Below, one piece after another: positions 52,787-62,425 of a stretch of DNA of 64,000 nucleotides. The translations under genes were made by a program, and so were the position numbers. Numbering within the stretch: the stretch's first letter is position 1; the number at the start of each line of letters is the position of its first letter. The notes beneath the pieces are model-generated. The model did no database searches. It was not told the DNA's origin and saw only the letters and a program-made list of their open reading frames with translations. This DNA is from Phytophthora sp. 'mugwort' (taxonomy: Eukaryota > Oomycota > Peronosporomycetes > Peronosporales > Peronosporaceae), in contig JAUCEF010000010.1 of the NCBI GenBank assembly GCA_033558025.1, positions 335,001-399,000 on the forward strand, given 5' to 3'.

Positions 52787-53796
52787 GGTGGTAAGGTGAG
52801 GGGGCGGAAAGTGCGAGGCCTCTGGCTGGGGCTTCGAATGATCGAATGGCTTTCAGCGAATGGCTCTCAGTGCTGGCTTAACGAAGTACATGCCTTTCAT
52901 AATAGCTAATTGGTTGAAATGATGATGCATGCACTCTTTTCATTGGGTACTGACAGGAGTGAGTGAGGATACGCCGCCATTCACAGCAGTGTGTTTTATT
53001 CGGTTTGTTAGTGGCCCCGTCAGACTTTGAGGGCTAACATCGTGACTTGAGTGCTGTAAGTACTGTCGGGATATTTATATTATCTTTCGGGTGTAAATAG
53101 GACGTCGTCGACAAATCATACCTTTAACCCTAAACGCACCTGCGAAGGACCTACATTTTGAGGTCATATTGGCCATAAGTCGGGGATGGCACAACAGACA
53201 GTGAAATTAAAAAAAAAAACGCGTCATCCTCTTCAAATAGGACACAGCAGCATCAAAGAAGCACGTCAATGTGAACGCTGAAGTTAGCCTGTCTAACTGC
53301 GCTGTTATGCTTCAGCGTGGTGTCAGAAGACATGTCTACGTTGCTACCTTCATCACATGTCGCCTTCCGTCAGGCCTGCAGTCGCACTTCGCTCGATGAT
53401 TCTCCTTTTGCTCTGCGTCCTCGTGCGATGTCTTCTTTCATGCCGCTTAGACACATGGATTCCAACATGGCCGTTCTGAGCTTGAAACTGGTCTAATTGG
53501 CCAGCAGAAACACGTTTCGGCCACCCGACCTTAACTTCCGTAACTTCCAATTCGGGGTGCAGTTTCTTGCCGTTCACATCTTTGTGTTCGACTGTGCGCG
53601 CTTTGAGACTTTTGACTGAGGTCGGAAGTGCGATCGTCCAGCGTTTCAAAAACTCTTGAGACTCCGACTTCAGTGGAAAACTTCAGAGCAGAAGCAGTTC
53701 GACCACGCCCTTGGTTACTACCATCATGACTTTGCCTCTAACGACACTCCCCATCTCGACAGCAAACACTTAGGCTCCAAGTTTGGGCTACGCAAA
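52787..53796. other. Intergenic upstream of a SWEET gene
   Basis: Contains the second copy of the dispersed repeat (53109-53198) and an A-rich run near 53210. The frame is open from 53656 into the SWEET gene but begins with TTG and has no ATG until 53797. Confidence 0.45.
53109..53198 (+). repeat. Dispersed repeat, copy 2 (partner at 5209)
   Basis: Same orientation and block order as 5209-5298. Confidence 0.6.
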
Positions 53797-54642
53797 ATGC
53801 TCGCGCTTGCACTCATCAACGTGGGCGCGACGATATCGTCCGTTGCTCTCTGTCTGTCGCCGTATCCAGACTTCCGACGGATTCACGCTCAAAAGAGCAC
53901 CGGTGCCGTTCGCATTCTTCCAGTGTTGATGTTGTGCTGCAACTGCGTGTTGTGGGCGCTCTACGGGCTTGTCAGCAGCAGCTTCTTCCCCGTCATGTCC
54001 ATCAACATCTTCGGAACCATCACGACAGTCACTTTCTCTTCGGTTTTCTACCGCTGGTCGACCGAGCGAGCCACGTTGAACAAAATGGCGGCGAGCACCG
54101 GTCTCGGACTTTTGACCGCCGTGGCGTTTACAACCCTCGCGAAGACTGGCGCCATTGCAGTATCGACCGCACAGCTGCAAGAAATCATCGGCTACTGCGC
54201 AGTTTCCATTAACATTTGTCTTTACGCTGCTCCACTGCAGACCGTGAGGCTCGTGATCCGCACCAAATCGTCTGCTTCGCTACCGATGACGATGTGCGTC
54301 GTCAACCTCATCAACGGGGCGTTGTGGTGTGTGTACGCGATCCTCCGTCACGATATGTTCGTGCTCACCCCTAACTCTCTGGGTGTAGCCATGTGCATCG
54401 TCCAAGTAAGTTTGGGAATCAAGTACCGACCCAAACAGCAAGAGACCGACGACACTGAGACGGTGGAGGTGGTGGTTGAGGTCAAAACGCCCGAAGTGAC
54501 CGAAGAAATCGTCAAGATAGAGCCACTGAACCGGGTCAAGAGCGAAATGGCGCTGGCTCGCACGACCTGTGCAGAAGCAGTGGCCATCGAGTTCACACGC
54601 TCCAAATCGTACAGAGCCGTCGCGACGCCGCAAACAGCTTAG
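53797..54642 (+). CDS. SWEET sugar transporter, type A
   Basis: Intronless, 281 residues from the first ATG (MLALALINVGATISSVALCL). Two MtN3 units: LSPYPDFRRIHAQKSTGAVR with LPVLMLCCNCVLWALYGLV and FFPVMSINIFGTITTVTFS; then YAAPLQTVRLVIRTKSSASL with MTMCVVNLINGALWCVYAIL and HDMFVLTPNSLG. The tail (about 75 residues) is acidic (ETDDTETVEVVVEVKTPE) and then Arg/Ser-rich, suggesting a regulated cytosolic domain. It is the inverted counterpart of 37853-38629, to which it is most similar in this window, and lies on the other side of the MULE/Gypsy nest. Confidence 0.92.
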   Translation: MLALALINVGATISSVALCLSPYPDFRRIHAQKSTGAVRILPVLMLCCNCVLWALYGLVSSSFFPVMSINIFGTITTVTFSSVFYRWSTERATLNKMAASTGLGLLTAVAFTTLAKTGAIAVSTAQLQEIIGYCAVSINICLYAAPLQTVRLVIRTKSSASLPMTMCVVNLINGALWCVYAILRHDMFVLTPNSLGVAMCIVQVSLGIKYRPKQQETDDTETVEVVVEVKTPEVTEEIVKIEPLNRVKSEMALARTTCAEAVAIEFTRSKSYRAVATPQTA

Positions 54643-55534
54643 AGTGGACCTAGACCTCATAATTAAACTACTTTGAAGTATAATTTACGCCCCATAATTT
54701 GTTGTCGTCGCTGTAATTTGCGCATCTTTTGTGTCACTAAGTTCGCAGCAAGAGATCCCAGCCTCCTGTGGGGCTGAAAGCGGTTTGAAGGACTACTGGT
54801 ATCGTGAAACTGACCAATATGTCCAGTTCGGTTAGATCGTTTTGGATGGGTTGAAAACATACTAATACAGGGTAGGAGGAAAATTAAATCTGAGTTCTGG
54901 ATGTAAAACGTCCATTCGGCAAATCTAAAGCATAGGACACCACGAGTTTTTATAGCTCCGCTAATAAAATAGCGTTGCGCGGATCGAGTCTCGAATGAGC
55001 AAATAGTTTAGAGACTGCGCCCCAAATGAATACAATTTCATTCCTAACAGACCTGAGAGATGCATACGTATTCATTTTAAGCTTTTTCAAAATCGTTATA
55101 CGTATAGTTATCCCTTGTTTAATGCTAATAGCGACATCGACATCGTTTATACATATAGTGATGACCTCGAATGTCCAGTGTTAAATGGGCATTCGAAGCG
55201 ATTTGACGCTAAATCGACGGCAACATGTGACATATGAACAGGGGTTGGGATACAACAAATCGGACTGACGTTCTGTATATAAGCCTAAATCGGCTATGAA
55301 GCGGTCGATTTGCAAAAACAAATAGGACATATCATGTGACGTTCACAATAACTACCTACACTATATAAGGGAGCCCGAAAATATATTCACTTAAACATAT
55401 ATTTTATTTAGAGTATTAGTTATTTACTCAAAGTTGATTTTACTGCAATTTACGTATTTATCAATTTGATGTGTACAATAATTATTTCGGACGCAAATAA
55501 ATAACTAAATATCGATGACATGTCAATAAAATTA
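54643..55534. other. AT-rich intergenic
   Basis: No gene recognised. 54980-55530 is AT-rich with many short A/T runs. Confidence 0.45.
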
Positions 55535-55653
55535 TCAGTAAGCAGGCTTGGAGTAGAGGCACGCGATCTGCTTAGGCGTGACCTTGCCCGTCGAGTGCTG
55601 CGGGGCTAGGAGCGTGTCGGACACGGTTCGCGTACGAGGTTGGAGTAGGGAGA
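55535..55653 (-). pseudogene. Orphan terminal-exon-like fragment
   Basis: A GC-rich island in AT-rich DNA. On the minus strand an acceptor-like TTTCCTACAG is followed by about 38 codons (LLQPRTRTVSDTLLAPQHST, then GKVTPKQIACLYSKPAY) and TGA. No matching upstream exon is seen. It may be the last exon of a lost gene or a duplicated fragment. Confidence 0.3.
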
Positions 55654-56183
55654 CTGTAGGAAATCGAACAATGAGGTAGGCTGTCAGTATTTGGTCAAAG
55701 TGTTGATTCAAGCAACAGTTTATGGTTGTAATTCATAGAAATACGTTTAAATGATATTTTCGGGTTGCGTGATCAATATGCACGAACAATCGATCATCTC
55801 TTCATTTATAACAGCGAAGTCTATTGCCGTCTCCGTCCACTGACGACATAAGATCGTGATTGTCGAACAAAGCGACAAGCACCAAGTGCCATCAAAGACG
55901 GCAAGCACAGCATAAGCCCCCATCGCGCAAACTGTCGTCTTCGTCCAGGAATCGCCTCTATCTACAACGTTTTTCTACTAGGGAGAAACTATCAACGGAT
56001 TTCTCGGCACGCCATCACCACAAAAATAAAACTTGCGCTTCAGTGTCTGAGTCTGTCATCCCCACGCCCTCCTTCATATATGAGGCGCGGAAACCGCGCA
56101 TTTCCACTAGTGCTGGCTGTCCGACAGCTCATCCGTTGCTTCGTGGCTCTGACGACGACCCTCTCTCGACTGCTGCGAAAGAA
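55654..56183. other. Upstream region of a SWEET gene
   Basis: The frame is open from 55860 to the SWEET start but begins with TTG and is Ser/Arg/Lys-rich. I treat it as leader and promoter. GCTCATCC at 56127 is a weak initiator candidate. Confidence 0.4.
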
Positions 56184-56975
56184 ATGGCAGCAGTCCTCAG
56201 TGCGCTCCAAGTGCTCACGACCGTCGCAGCTCTCCTGGTCGGGATGTCGCCGCTGCCGGACTTCTATCGTATCCACAAGACGCACACGACGGGTGAAGTG
56301 TCCATCCTACCAATCACGCTGCTCTTCTGCAACAGCTTCATGTGGGCCATCTACGGGTACTTAATTAACAACATTTTTCCCGTCTTGGTCTGTAACTTGT
56401 ACGGCATGTCAACGTCCGTCATCTTTAGCTCCATTTACTATCGCTGGAGCGCTGATCGCAATGCCATCTACAAGATGTGGACTCATGCGGCGGGTGTTTT
56501 GGCAGCTGGTACTCTCTACCTCATCCTCGGGAATTCTGGAGCGACCAACCAGACTCAGGACCAAGTGGCCGCAACGTTCGGCTTCATCGCCGTGTGCATC
56601 AACATCGCGCTGTATGCGTCCCCATTGGCGGGTATGAAGAAGGTGATTCAGACTAAGGACGCGTCCTCATTACCAATCACCATTAGCGCCGTCTTCCTTG
56701 GGAATGCAGCGCTGTGGGTCATCTACGCTATTACCGTCGGAGACATGTTCGTGATGGTACCCAACCTGCTTGGTACGCTGCTCTGTGCGGCTCAAGTGGC
56801 GCTCTACATTAAGTATCGTCCCAACTCCAGCGAGGGTGCGGATGAAGCCACGAGTTTCAGCAAGAGCAAGCTGGCGGAGGGCCCTCAACGATACTGGGAC
56901 CATTTCTCTCGCTGGTTCAAGAACCCGCTGGGATACGAACTGCTCCGTGCTCCGGTGGCCCCTCTTCCGAGATAG
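56184..56975 (+). CDS. SWEET sugar transporter, type C
   Basis: Intronless, 263 residues starting MAAVLSALQVLTTVAALLVG. MtN3 units: MSPLPDFYRIHKTHTTGEVS with ILPITLLFCNSFMWAIYGYL and FPVLVCNLYGMSTSVIFSSI; then YASPLAGMKKVIQTKDASSL with FLGNAALWVIYAITVGDMFV. The linker has GNSGATNQTQDQV. The tail is about 50 residues with FSRWFKNPLGYELLR. In-frame upstream extension of 108 codons lacks an ATG and is rejected. A broken relative follows 330 bp downstream. Confidence 0.92.
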   Translation: MAAVLSALQVLTTVAALLVGMSPLPDFYRIHKTHTTGEVSILPITLLFCNSFMWAIYGYLINNIFPVLVCNLYGMSTSVIFSSIYYRWSADRNAIYKMWTHAAGVLAAGTLYLILGNSGATNQTQDQVAATFGFIAVCINIALYASPLAGMKKVIQTKDASSLPITISAVFLGNAALWVIYAITVGDMFVMVPNLLGTLLCAAQVALYIKYRPNSSEGADEATSFSKSKLAEGPQRYWDHFSRWFKNPLGYELLRAPVAPLPR

Positions 56976-57301
56976 GTCGCAACACCTTTTGGAGAACGCT
57001 AAGGAGGGGATATTTTGTCTTGCTATGCATTATAAACCACATCATATATCATGACTTTTTGAAAAATTGCTGTTGCGTTGTGGCGTAGCGCGTCCGTCGC
57101 GAACGCGGCCTCAATTATCCAAACATCCAATTTGTACTCGAGCAAAATCCGCATCCCTCCTCCTTCCTCGACGCCATGATAAAGCGGAAATGGCACCAAG
57201 TGCCAAACTCGAACAACTAACTGGGTCAATACCTTTGTTTATTCGTGTACGCACCACCTATGCGTTATCAAATGTTGAAATCTTGATTAAGAAACCGACT
57301 A

Positions 57302-57963
57302 CGGTGGGTTTTTCTAGTCGGTACCGCCCCGCTTCCCGATTTTTGGAGCATTCACAAGACCCGCTCTTCTGGCGGAGTCTCGATCCTTCCAGTTGTCATG
57401 CTCTTCACCACCTGTTACACGTGGGTCCTGTACTTATACCAAGTGGAAACTTCTTCCCGCTCTTCGCCATGACGTTCTTTGGGATCACCACGTCGACCAC
57501 CTTCATCGTTATCTAGTCAGAGGCTACCGTTGAGAAGACGCTCGGCTTTATCGCCATCGCCTTCAACTTGGTGCTGTACGCGCCGCCGCTGGAAACGATT
57601 CAGAAGGTGATACAGACCAAGAATGCGTGCCCATTTCTATCAGTTCCATCTTCTTGTTGAACGCCGTGCAGTGGGTTATCTTTGCCGTGGCGGTTAGTGA
57701 TATATTCGTGTTGGTCCCGAATGCGATGGGACTGTCCTGTGCGCCATTCAAGTGGTGCTTTACATCATGTACTACCCAGGGCTCACTGGGGCGGCAGCAC
57801 AACGAGAGTGTTTAGCCGATGCAATCAAGGGCAACCGCCCAGCCGGTAGTGCGGATGGACAACATGAAATCACCATCCTGGGCAAGTGCCTCGAGTACGA
57901 GGCACAGAGATCGCATATGAGACTGTGGAAAATCAAGTGTTACTTACAAACCATTTGGTCGTT
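57302..57963 (+). pseudogene. SWEET pseudogene, type C-like
   Basis: Fragments in three frames: GVSILPVVMLFTTCYTWVLY (near 57375), FFPLFAMTFFGITTSTTF (57451), LGFIAIAFNLVLYAPPLETI then QKVIQTKNA (57541), and PISISSIFLLNAVQWVIFAV with SDIFVLVPNAMG (57627). The linker helix region is deleted and at least three frame changes and a stop are present. No start codon context is intact. Placed directly after the intact type C gene, so probably a tandem duplicate. Confidence 0.85.
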
Positions 57964-58270
57964 TTAAGATAATCGGCATTAAGACCCGTTTTCGTACGTA
58001 AGTGAATTTGAGAGCTACGGGCCTTTTTCGGTTTTCAAAAATTTGAACGAGGTGTATCAATGGTGTCATCTTCCATTCGCCAACTTCCAGTCCTAGACCA
58101 AAAGCCCGAGCCTCTTCTCTCCTACCATGACACCCCCACCTCGAGCCCCCGTACCCCCACATCCCGCTGCTCTTGGAGGATGTTCGGACATACATACCGG
58201 GGATGCAGAATCAAAGCTCACTGGTGCCGACGCAAGCTCGTTGCTCCTCGAACCCGTCGCTGCTGACAGC
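57964..58270. other. Intergenic
   Basis: Pro-rich plus-strand frame near 58080-58260 may belong to the element that follows. Confidence 0.35.
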
Positions 58271-60551
58271 ATAGGAAGCTAGCGTGAAAAGCTTGACGAC
58301 GCCGGCGATGAAGCCAGCCACTCCGTCACCGCTGACCACGCAAGAAGATCGAGTGAGAAACTCGACGACACCGGAGACGAAGCCAAAGGCCCAGTCACGG
58401 TCGACAGCAAAGGAAGCTCGAGTGAGGAGCCCGACGACTCTGGAGACGAAAACTTTACGCCGGAATCGGACGCTGACGACCTCGACGAAGCGCCGCTGAC
58501 TGCTGAAAACGACCCGAGTGACCCTGAGGAAGATGAGGACATTAGTATCTATTTGATGGACATCGATATCAGTACGCAGGTTACCGAGGTGATCAATGCG
58601 GACACTTGCGAGAGCCGTTGTGTGGAAGGCAAGGCAAGCGAGCTGGAGGTACTGCTCGGTTCCCTGTCTCAGATGTCGAAGGCGGAGAAGGTGATAAGCC
58701 TACACACGCTGCTGGGAGTCTTCATGCATTACCGACGAGAGAATGTAGACGTGGGCGGGGCGAGCGCGCTAAGTTTCACTACTATTTTTCATATGTCGGC
58801 CACGTGTGCAGACCTTGCATCGCGCGCTGCTACGGCGTTGCTCTGCTGACTGTGCAATGCTACGAAACGCGTGTTCGCGATGGCAACATGGCCATTAAAG
58901 ACCACGGCAACAAGAAGAACAAGAATGCATCGCAAGTAGATGTTGTGTGGCTGGTGAAGTGGTTCCAGGCATTTGTTGAAGAGGTGGACGAAGTTGTGCC
59001 TGTACGGGTCCGAATGCAGAAGAAGATAGACGGCACTGTTCAAAAGTATAAAAGCAGCTAGATGTTCACGCTGTTGCCGGTGCACTTCACGTGGGGCTCT
59101 ATCTACGACGAGATGCACAAGTTTGCGCAGTCTGGGTTGAGGGTGCGAGAGCCCGCAAGATCCGCCATGCGCAAGCTCCTGACGCTGATTGCCCTACCGT
59201 CCGGATTCGATCACCACGCAGCAATATGTGTGATGTCTGTTCTATCTACTACACATCAATGCGAGGCGGTGTCACAACTGAGAAATCGGAGGCATTTGGC
59301 GTCACACGGAATCGGCACGGCAAATGCGGTAAGTTTTGAGTGGAGAGAAGTAACATTTTGATCTATCTGGCACATGTTAACCTGGTTATTGGTAACATTT
59401 GGTTTGCTGTGGTAGGCGCGAGTACAAAAAAGACAAGCTGTCTATCACTGACGACCACGCTCTGATTGTGACGGATTACTCTCAGAATTTGACGATCCCC
59501 AGCGTCGCGAATATGCCATCTCAGTGGTACTTCTGCTCATTAGTCTCTGTGAGGGCTTTGGCATTTTCTATGAAAACGAACATATACAGACAAACTACCT
59601 CTATGATGAAACGACAAGCGGCAAGGGCAGTGACCAAATCAATTCCATGATGGCGCATTTCATCGAGACCCAAGGTGGTCGCAACCGGCAAGACTCGGTT
59701 GACGGTGTACGCAGACAACTGTTCTGGCCAAAACAAAAACAACTACGTCATCAAGTTTTTGCTGACGCAGGTAGACATGGGTGTCCTGCAACGTGTGGAA
59801 TACAAGTTCTTTGTGAAGGGCCACACAAAGAACTCTTGTGACCGCGGTTTCGGACATGTGCGCAAACATTTGGCTAGTGTGGATTGCTGGACAATGGATC
59901 ATATCGTCGAGGCTGTGAACACAATTTCCATTACCGTGCATGTACCACGAGGAAGTGACCTGTTCAAGTCCTACAAAGGACCCCTAACGGAGCTCTACAA
60001 ACGACTGGAAGGAATCCAGCAGTTCCAGATCTTTTCGATGGAGGCTTCGAAACCAGGAGTAGTGTCATGTCGTAAGGGACCGGACCCTGTAGCAGAGGAG
60101 AAGGGCTTGCGGCGAAAGCTTGACGGCATCCTGACCACAAAACAGACGGTGATGCGTATGATGACAGACCACGTTGATATGCTGCCAACCCACCTCTGAA
60201 TGCAGAGAAAATTGGCCAAATGTACAGCAGCATCCGTCCATACGTCCCCAAGGAATTCTAGAGCGACCCACTGTACGCGAAGCCCACGGTCCAGGAAGGA
60301 CAAAACGTGAAGACGGTGCAACAAGCTCGACGTGCCCACCGCGCGGTAATGGCAAAGACAGCAAAAGAAACCAAGATCAACGTGGAAAGGGTGAGGTATC
60401 GGCTGAAGATGCGCCTTCTTCGAAGACGAAGGCGCCAGTTGCTGCGAAGAAGCGAGCGGGGGTGCTAGGAGAGCTCCCGTCCGAGCTAAGAAGCAAAAGA
60501 AAACGACGTCTGACGCTGAAGTGGCCCCAGATCAGGATTCGTGAAGGCTGA
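58271..60551 (+). pseudogene. DDE-like transposon protein (DUF7869-type), decayed
   Basis: An acidic N-terminal repeat region is followed by segments in several frames: FHYYFSYVGHVCRPCIARCY (58750), NMCDVCSIYYTSMRGGVTTE (59215), YKKDKLSITDDHALIVTDYS (59410), MPSQWYFCSL, then an intact 174-codon piece (59675-60199) with LTVYADNCSGQNKNNYVIKF and FVKGHTKNSCDRGFGHVRKH. The order DxC motif, WYF, ADNCxGQNKN and GHTKNxxDRxF is that of a repeated DDE-like family common in oomycete genomes. Near 60230 IGQMYSSIRPYVPKEF follows in another frame. Multiple frameshifts disable it. The family label is from memory of motif order, not a search. Confidence 0.6.
58284..58490 (+). repeat. Three 69 bp tandem units coding an acidic motif
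   Basis: Units spaced exactly 69 bp (GACGAC anchors at 58295, 58364, 58433) encode EKLDDAGDEA, EKLDDTGDEA and EEPDDSGDEN. Confidence 0.6.
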
Positions 60552-61439
60552 CACAACTCAAGCAACCAAGGCAATCAGTGTGATACTTATATCCATTGAC
60601 CAAACGTAATGTTAACTCTCTCCAAATTCCTAATCTCAGAAACTAATTTCAGAATATACCCCGCCCGTTCGGAAAAGCCTGCGCTAAATCCAGCTTTTGA
60701 GGCAGTTACACATCGACTTAGCTAAAACGGAGGCCATAACCGGCTTCCTCGGTCAATTTTACAGAAGGTGAGCCAATAAAAAAAATTGAGTTTCGCCATG
60801 AATCCCGAAGACAACTTTTTCATCAAGATCGTTCTCAGTGGCATCTAGCCCAATCGCGCTATGGAGGGGCTCAATTGAAAGAAGAGATCCTCCTCTTTGC
60901 AGCGGTGTGATCAGATCGCGATTCGCACTTAGGCTTGTTTGTACAATTTGTTTGCCGCAGTCTCATATACCGGTGGTCGTGTAAGACGATAACACACAAA
61001 CACACAAACAATAGAACAAGGAAATGGCTACTGCATGCGCACTAACCTTTGGAAACGTGTGTTCCTGTATTTTCAGGATTGCTAGCTTTGCTATTATTTA
61101 ATGTGAACGTGTGTTCCTCTGTTTTCAGGATTGCTAGCTTTGCTACTATTTTGTAGTTCCTGAAAATACAGGAACACACGTTCACAATTATGCGAGCAAC
61201 ATCGACATGTTGCTACGGACGTATCGTCAATAGCAATTCATTGTGGTCCCTGTCTCCGTTATGCTTGGTGCGAGCCCGAATCTGTATTTGCTCGGTCATT
61301 TCATCCGTTACATTTGGCAATCAAGACGCCGCTGAGGCAGTTCCCGTTTGTAGTTCGGCTAAATTTTAACAAGCAAAGTCTCTGTTGCTCGAGCGCATCG
61401 TGTCGAAACGGTTGCTCTCTTCTAGTCGCCGACCCGATT
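60552..61439. other. Intergenic with a foldback repeat
   Basis: No gene. Contains the inverted repeat cluster listed next. Confidence 0.45.
61055..61181. repeat. Foldback repeat: perfect 23 bp inverted arms plus an internal direct copy
   Basis: 61055-61077 is the exact reverse complement of 61159-61181. A second direct copy at 61102-61129 pairs with the same right arm over 28 bp with two mismatches. Each direct copy is followed by GATTGCTAGCTTTGCTA. The unit could form a hairpin or cruciform. Confidence 0.75.
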
Positions 61440-61450
61440 GCTCATTCTCG
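61440..61450 (+). promoter_or_regulatory. Initiator-like element of the SWEET type B gene
   Basis: GCTCATTCTCG, about 40 bp upstream of the ATG, fits the first ten positions of the oomycete initiator consensus. Confidence 0.5.
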
Positions 61451-61486
61451 ATCTCACCTTCTCCAGTACAAGACACAACGCCAGCC

Positions 61487-62332
61487 ATGACGATCCTGCT
61501 CGAGTCCTTGCGCGTGCTCACCACCTGCTCGTCCGTGTTGCTCAACGTCTCACCTTGGCCTGAGTTTGCGCGTATCAACCGCCAGCGCACGCCCGGCCCG
61601 CTGACGGTGTTGCCCGTTGTCATGCTCTACTGTAACTCGTTTCTGTGGACCATGTACGGATTCATGGTGGGACAGCTCTTCCCGCTCTTCGCTACATGCG
61701 CCATGGGTCAGTGCACGTGCGCAGGATTCATCGCCGTCTACTACCGTTGGAGTCCGGATCGACCGGCGGTGCGTCACCTCGTTGCCAAGGCGGGATCCGT
61801 CATGGCACTTTGTATGGTCTACGTGATCCTCGGTGTGCACGGGTACACCAACCAGCCACGCGAGCAGGTGATCACTACATTGGCGGTCATGTGCATCTCC
61901 GTCAACATCTTCCTGTACGCGTCGCCGTTGGACACTATGAAGCGCGTAGTGCAAACCAAGTCGGCGGCGTCACTGCCCATTTCGCTGTGCACCATGAACC
62001 TGCTCAACGGGCTACTCTGGGTGGCTTTCGGCACCATTGAGGGCGACTATTACGTGCTCACACCCAATGCCATCGGGTCCGTGCTCAGCGCCGCGCAAGT
62101 GTCGCTCTACTTCATCTACTGTAACACGGAAGAGTCTCGTCAAGAGGAGGCAGAGATTCAGGTTCGTGCGGCTGCGAGCAAGACCATCAACGTCAGTTCC
62201 ACAAGCTCCTACGGCAGTTTAACCAAGGCTCCGCCAGTGACGTTCTTCGTCCCCAACACATACCACTCGGTCGTCGATGTGCAAGCGCAACGTGAGAAGG
62301 AACCGTTGCTGGTGGTGGCCGCTGCTAACTAG
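61487..62332 (+). CDS. SWEET sugar transporter, type B
   Basis: Intronless, 281 residues (MTILLESLRVLTTCSSVLLN). MtN3 units: VSPWPEFARINRQRTPGPLT with LPVVMLYCNSFLWTMYGFMV and LFPLFATCAMGQCTCAGF; then YASPLDTMKRVVQTKSAASL with LCTMNLLNGLLWVAFGTIEG and YYVLTPNAIG. The linker has ILGVHGYTNQPREQV. The tail of about 75 residues is Ser/Thr-rich and ends KEPLLVVAAAN. It is the intact relative of the pseudogene at 39183. The ATG is chosen because it lies about 40 bp after an initiator motif; the TTG-initiated extension is rejected. Confidence 0.92.
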   Translation: MTILLESLRVLTTCSSVLLNVSPWPEFARINRQRTPGPLTVLPVVMLYCNSFLWTMYGFMVGQLFPLFATCAMGQCTCAGFIAVYYRWSPDRPAVRHLVAKAGSVMALCMVYVILGVHGYTNQPREQVITTLAVMCISVNIFLYASPLDTMKRVVQTKSAASLPISLCTMNLLNGLLWVAFGTIEGDYYVLTPNAIGSVLSAAQVSLYFIYCNTEESRQEEAEIQVRAAASKTINVSSTSSYGSLTKAPPVTFFVPNTYHSVVDVQAQREKEPLLVVAAAN

Positions 62333-62425
62333 TAAACGAGATAAGTCTTCAAATGAATGTTTGTTGTTTGTTAAGACTACGAAAACTGGTGTTCGGTTTC
62401 ATTTTCATGCGCTCACTCGCGGTCT

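Noticed and set aside
53656..53796. N-terminal extension of the SWEET gene (also at 55860-56183 and 61385-61486)
   Set aside because: All begin with TTG and lack an ATG; the first ATG in each case matches the family N-terminus.
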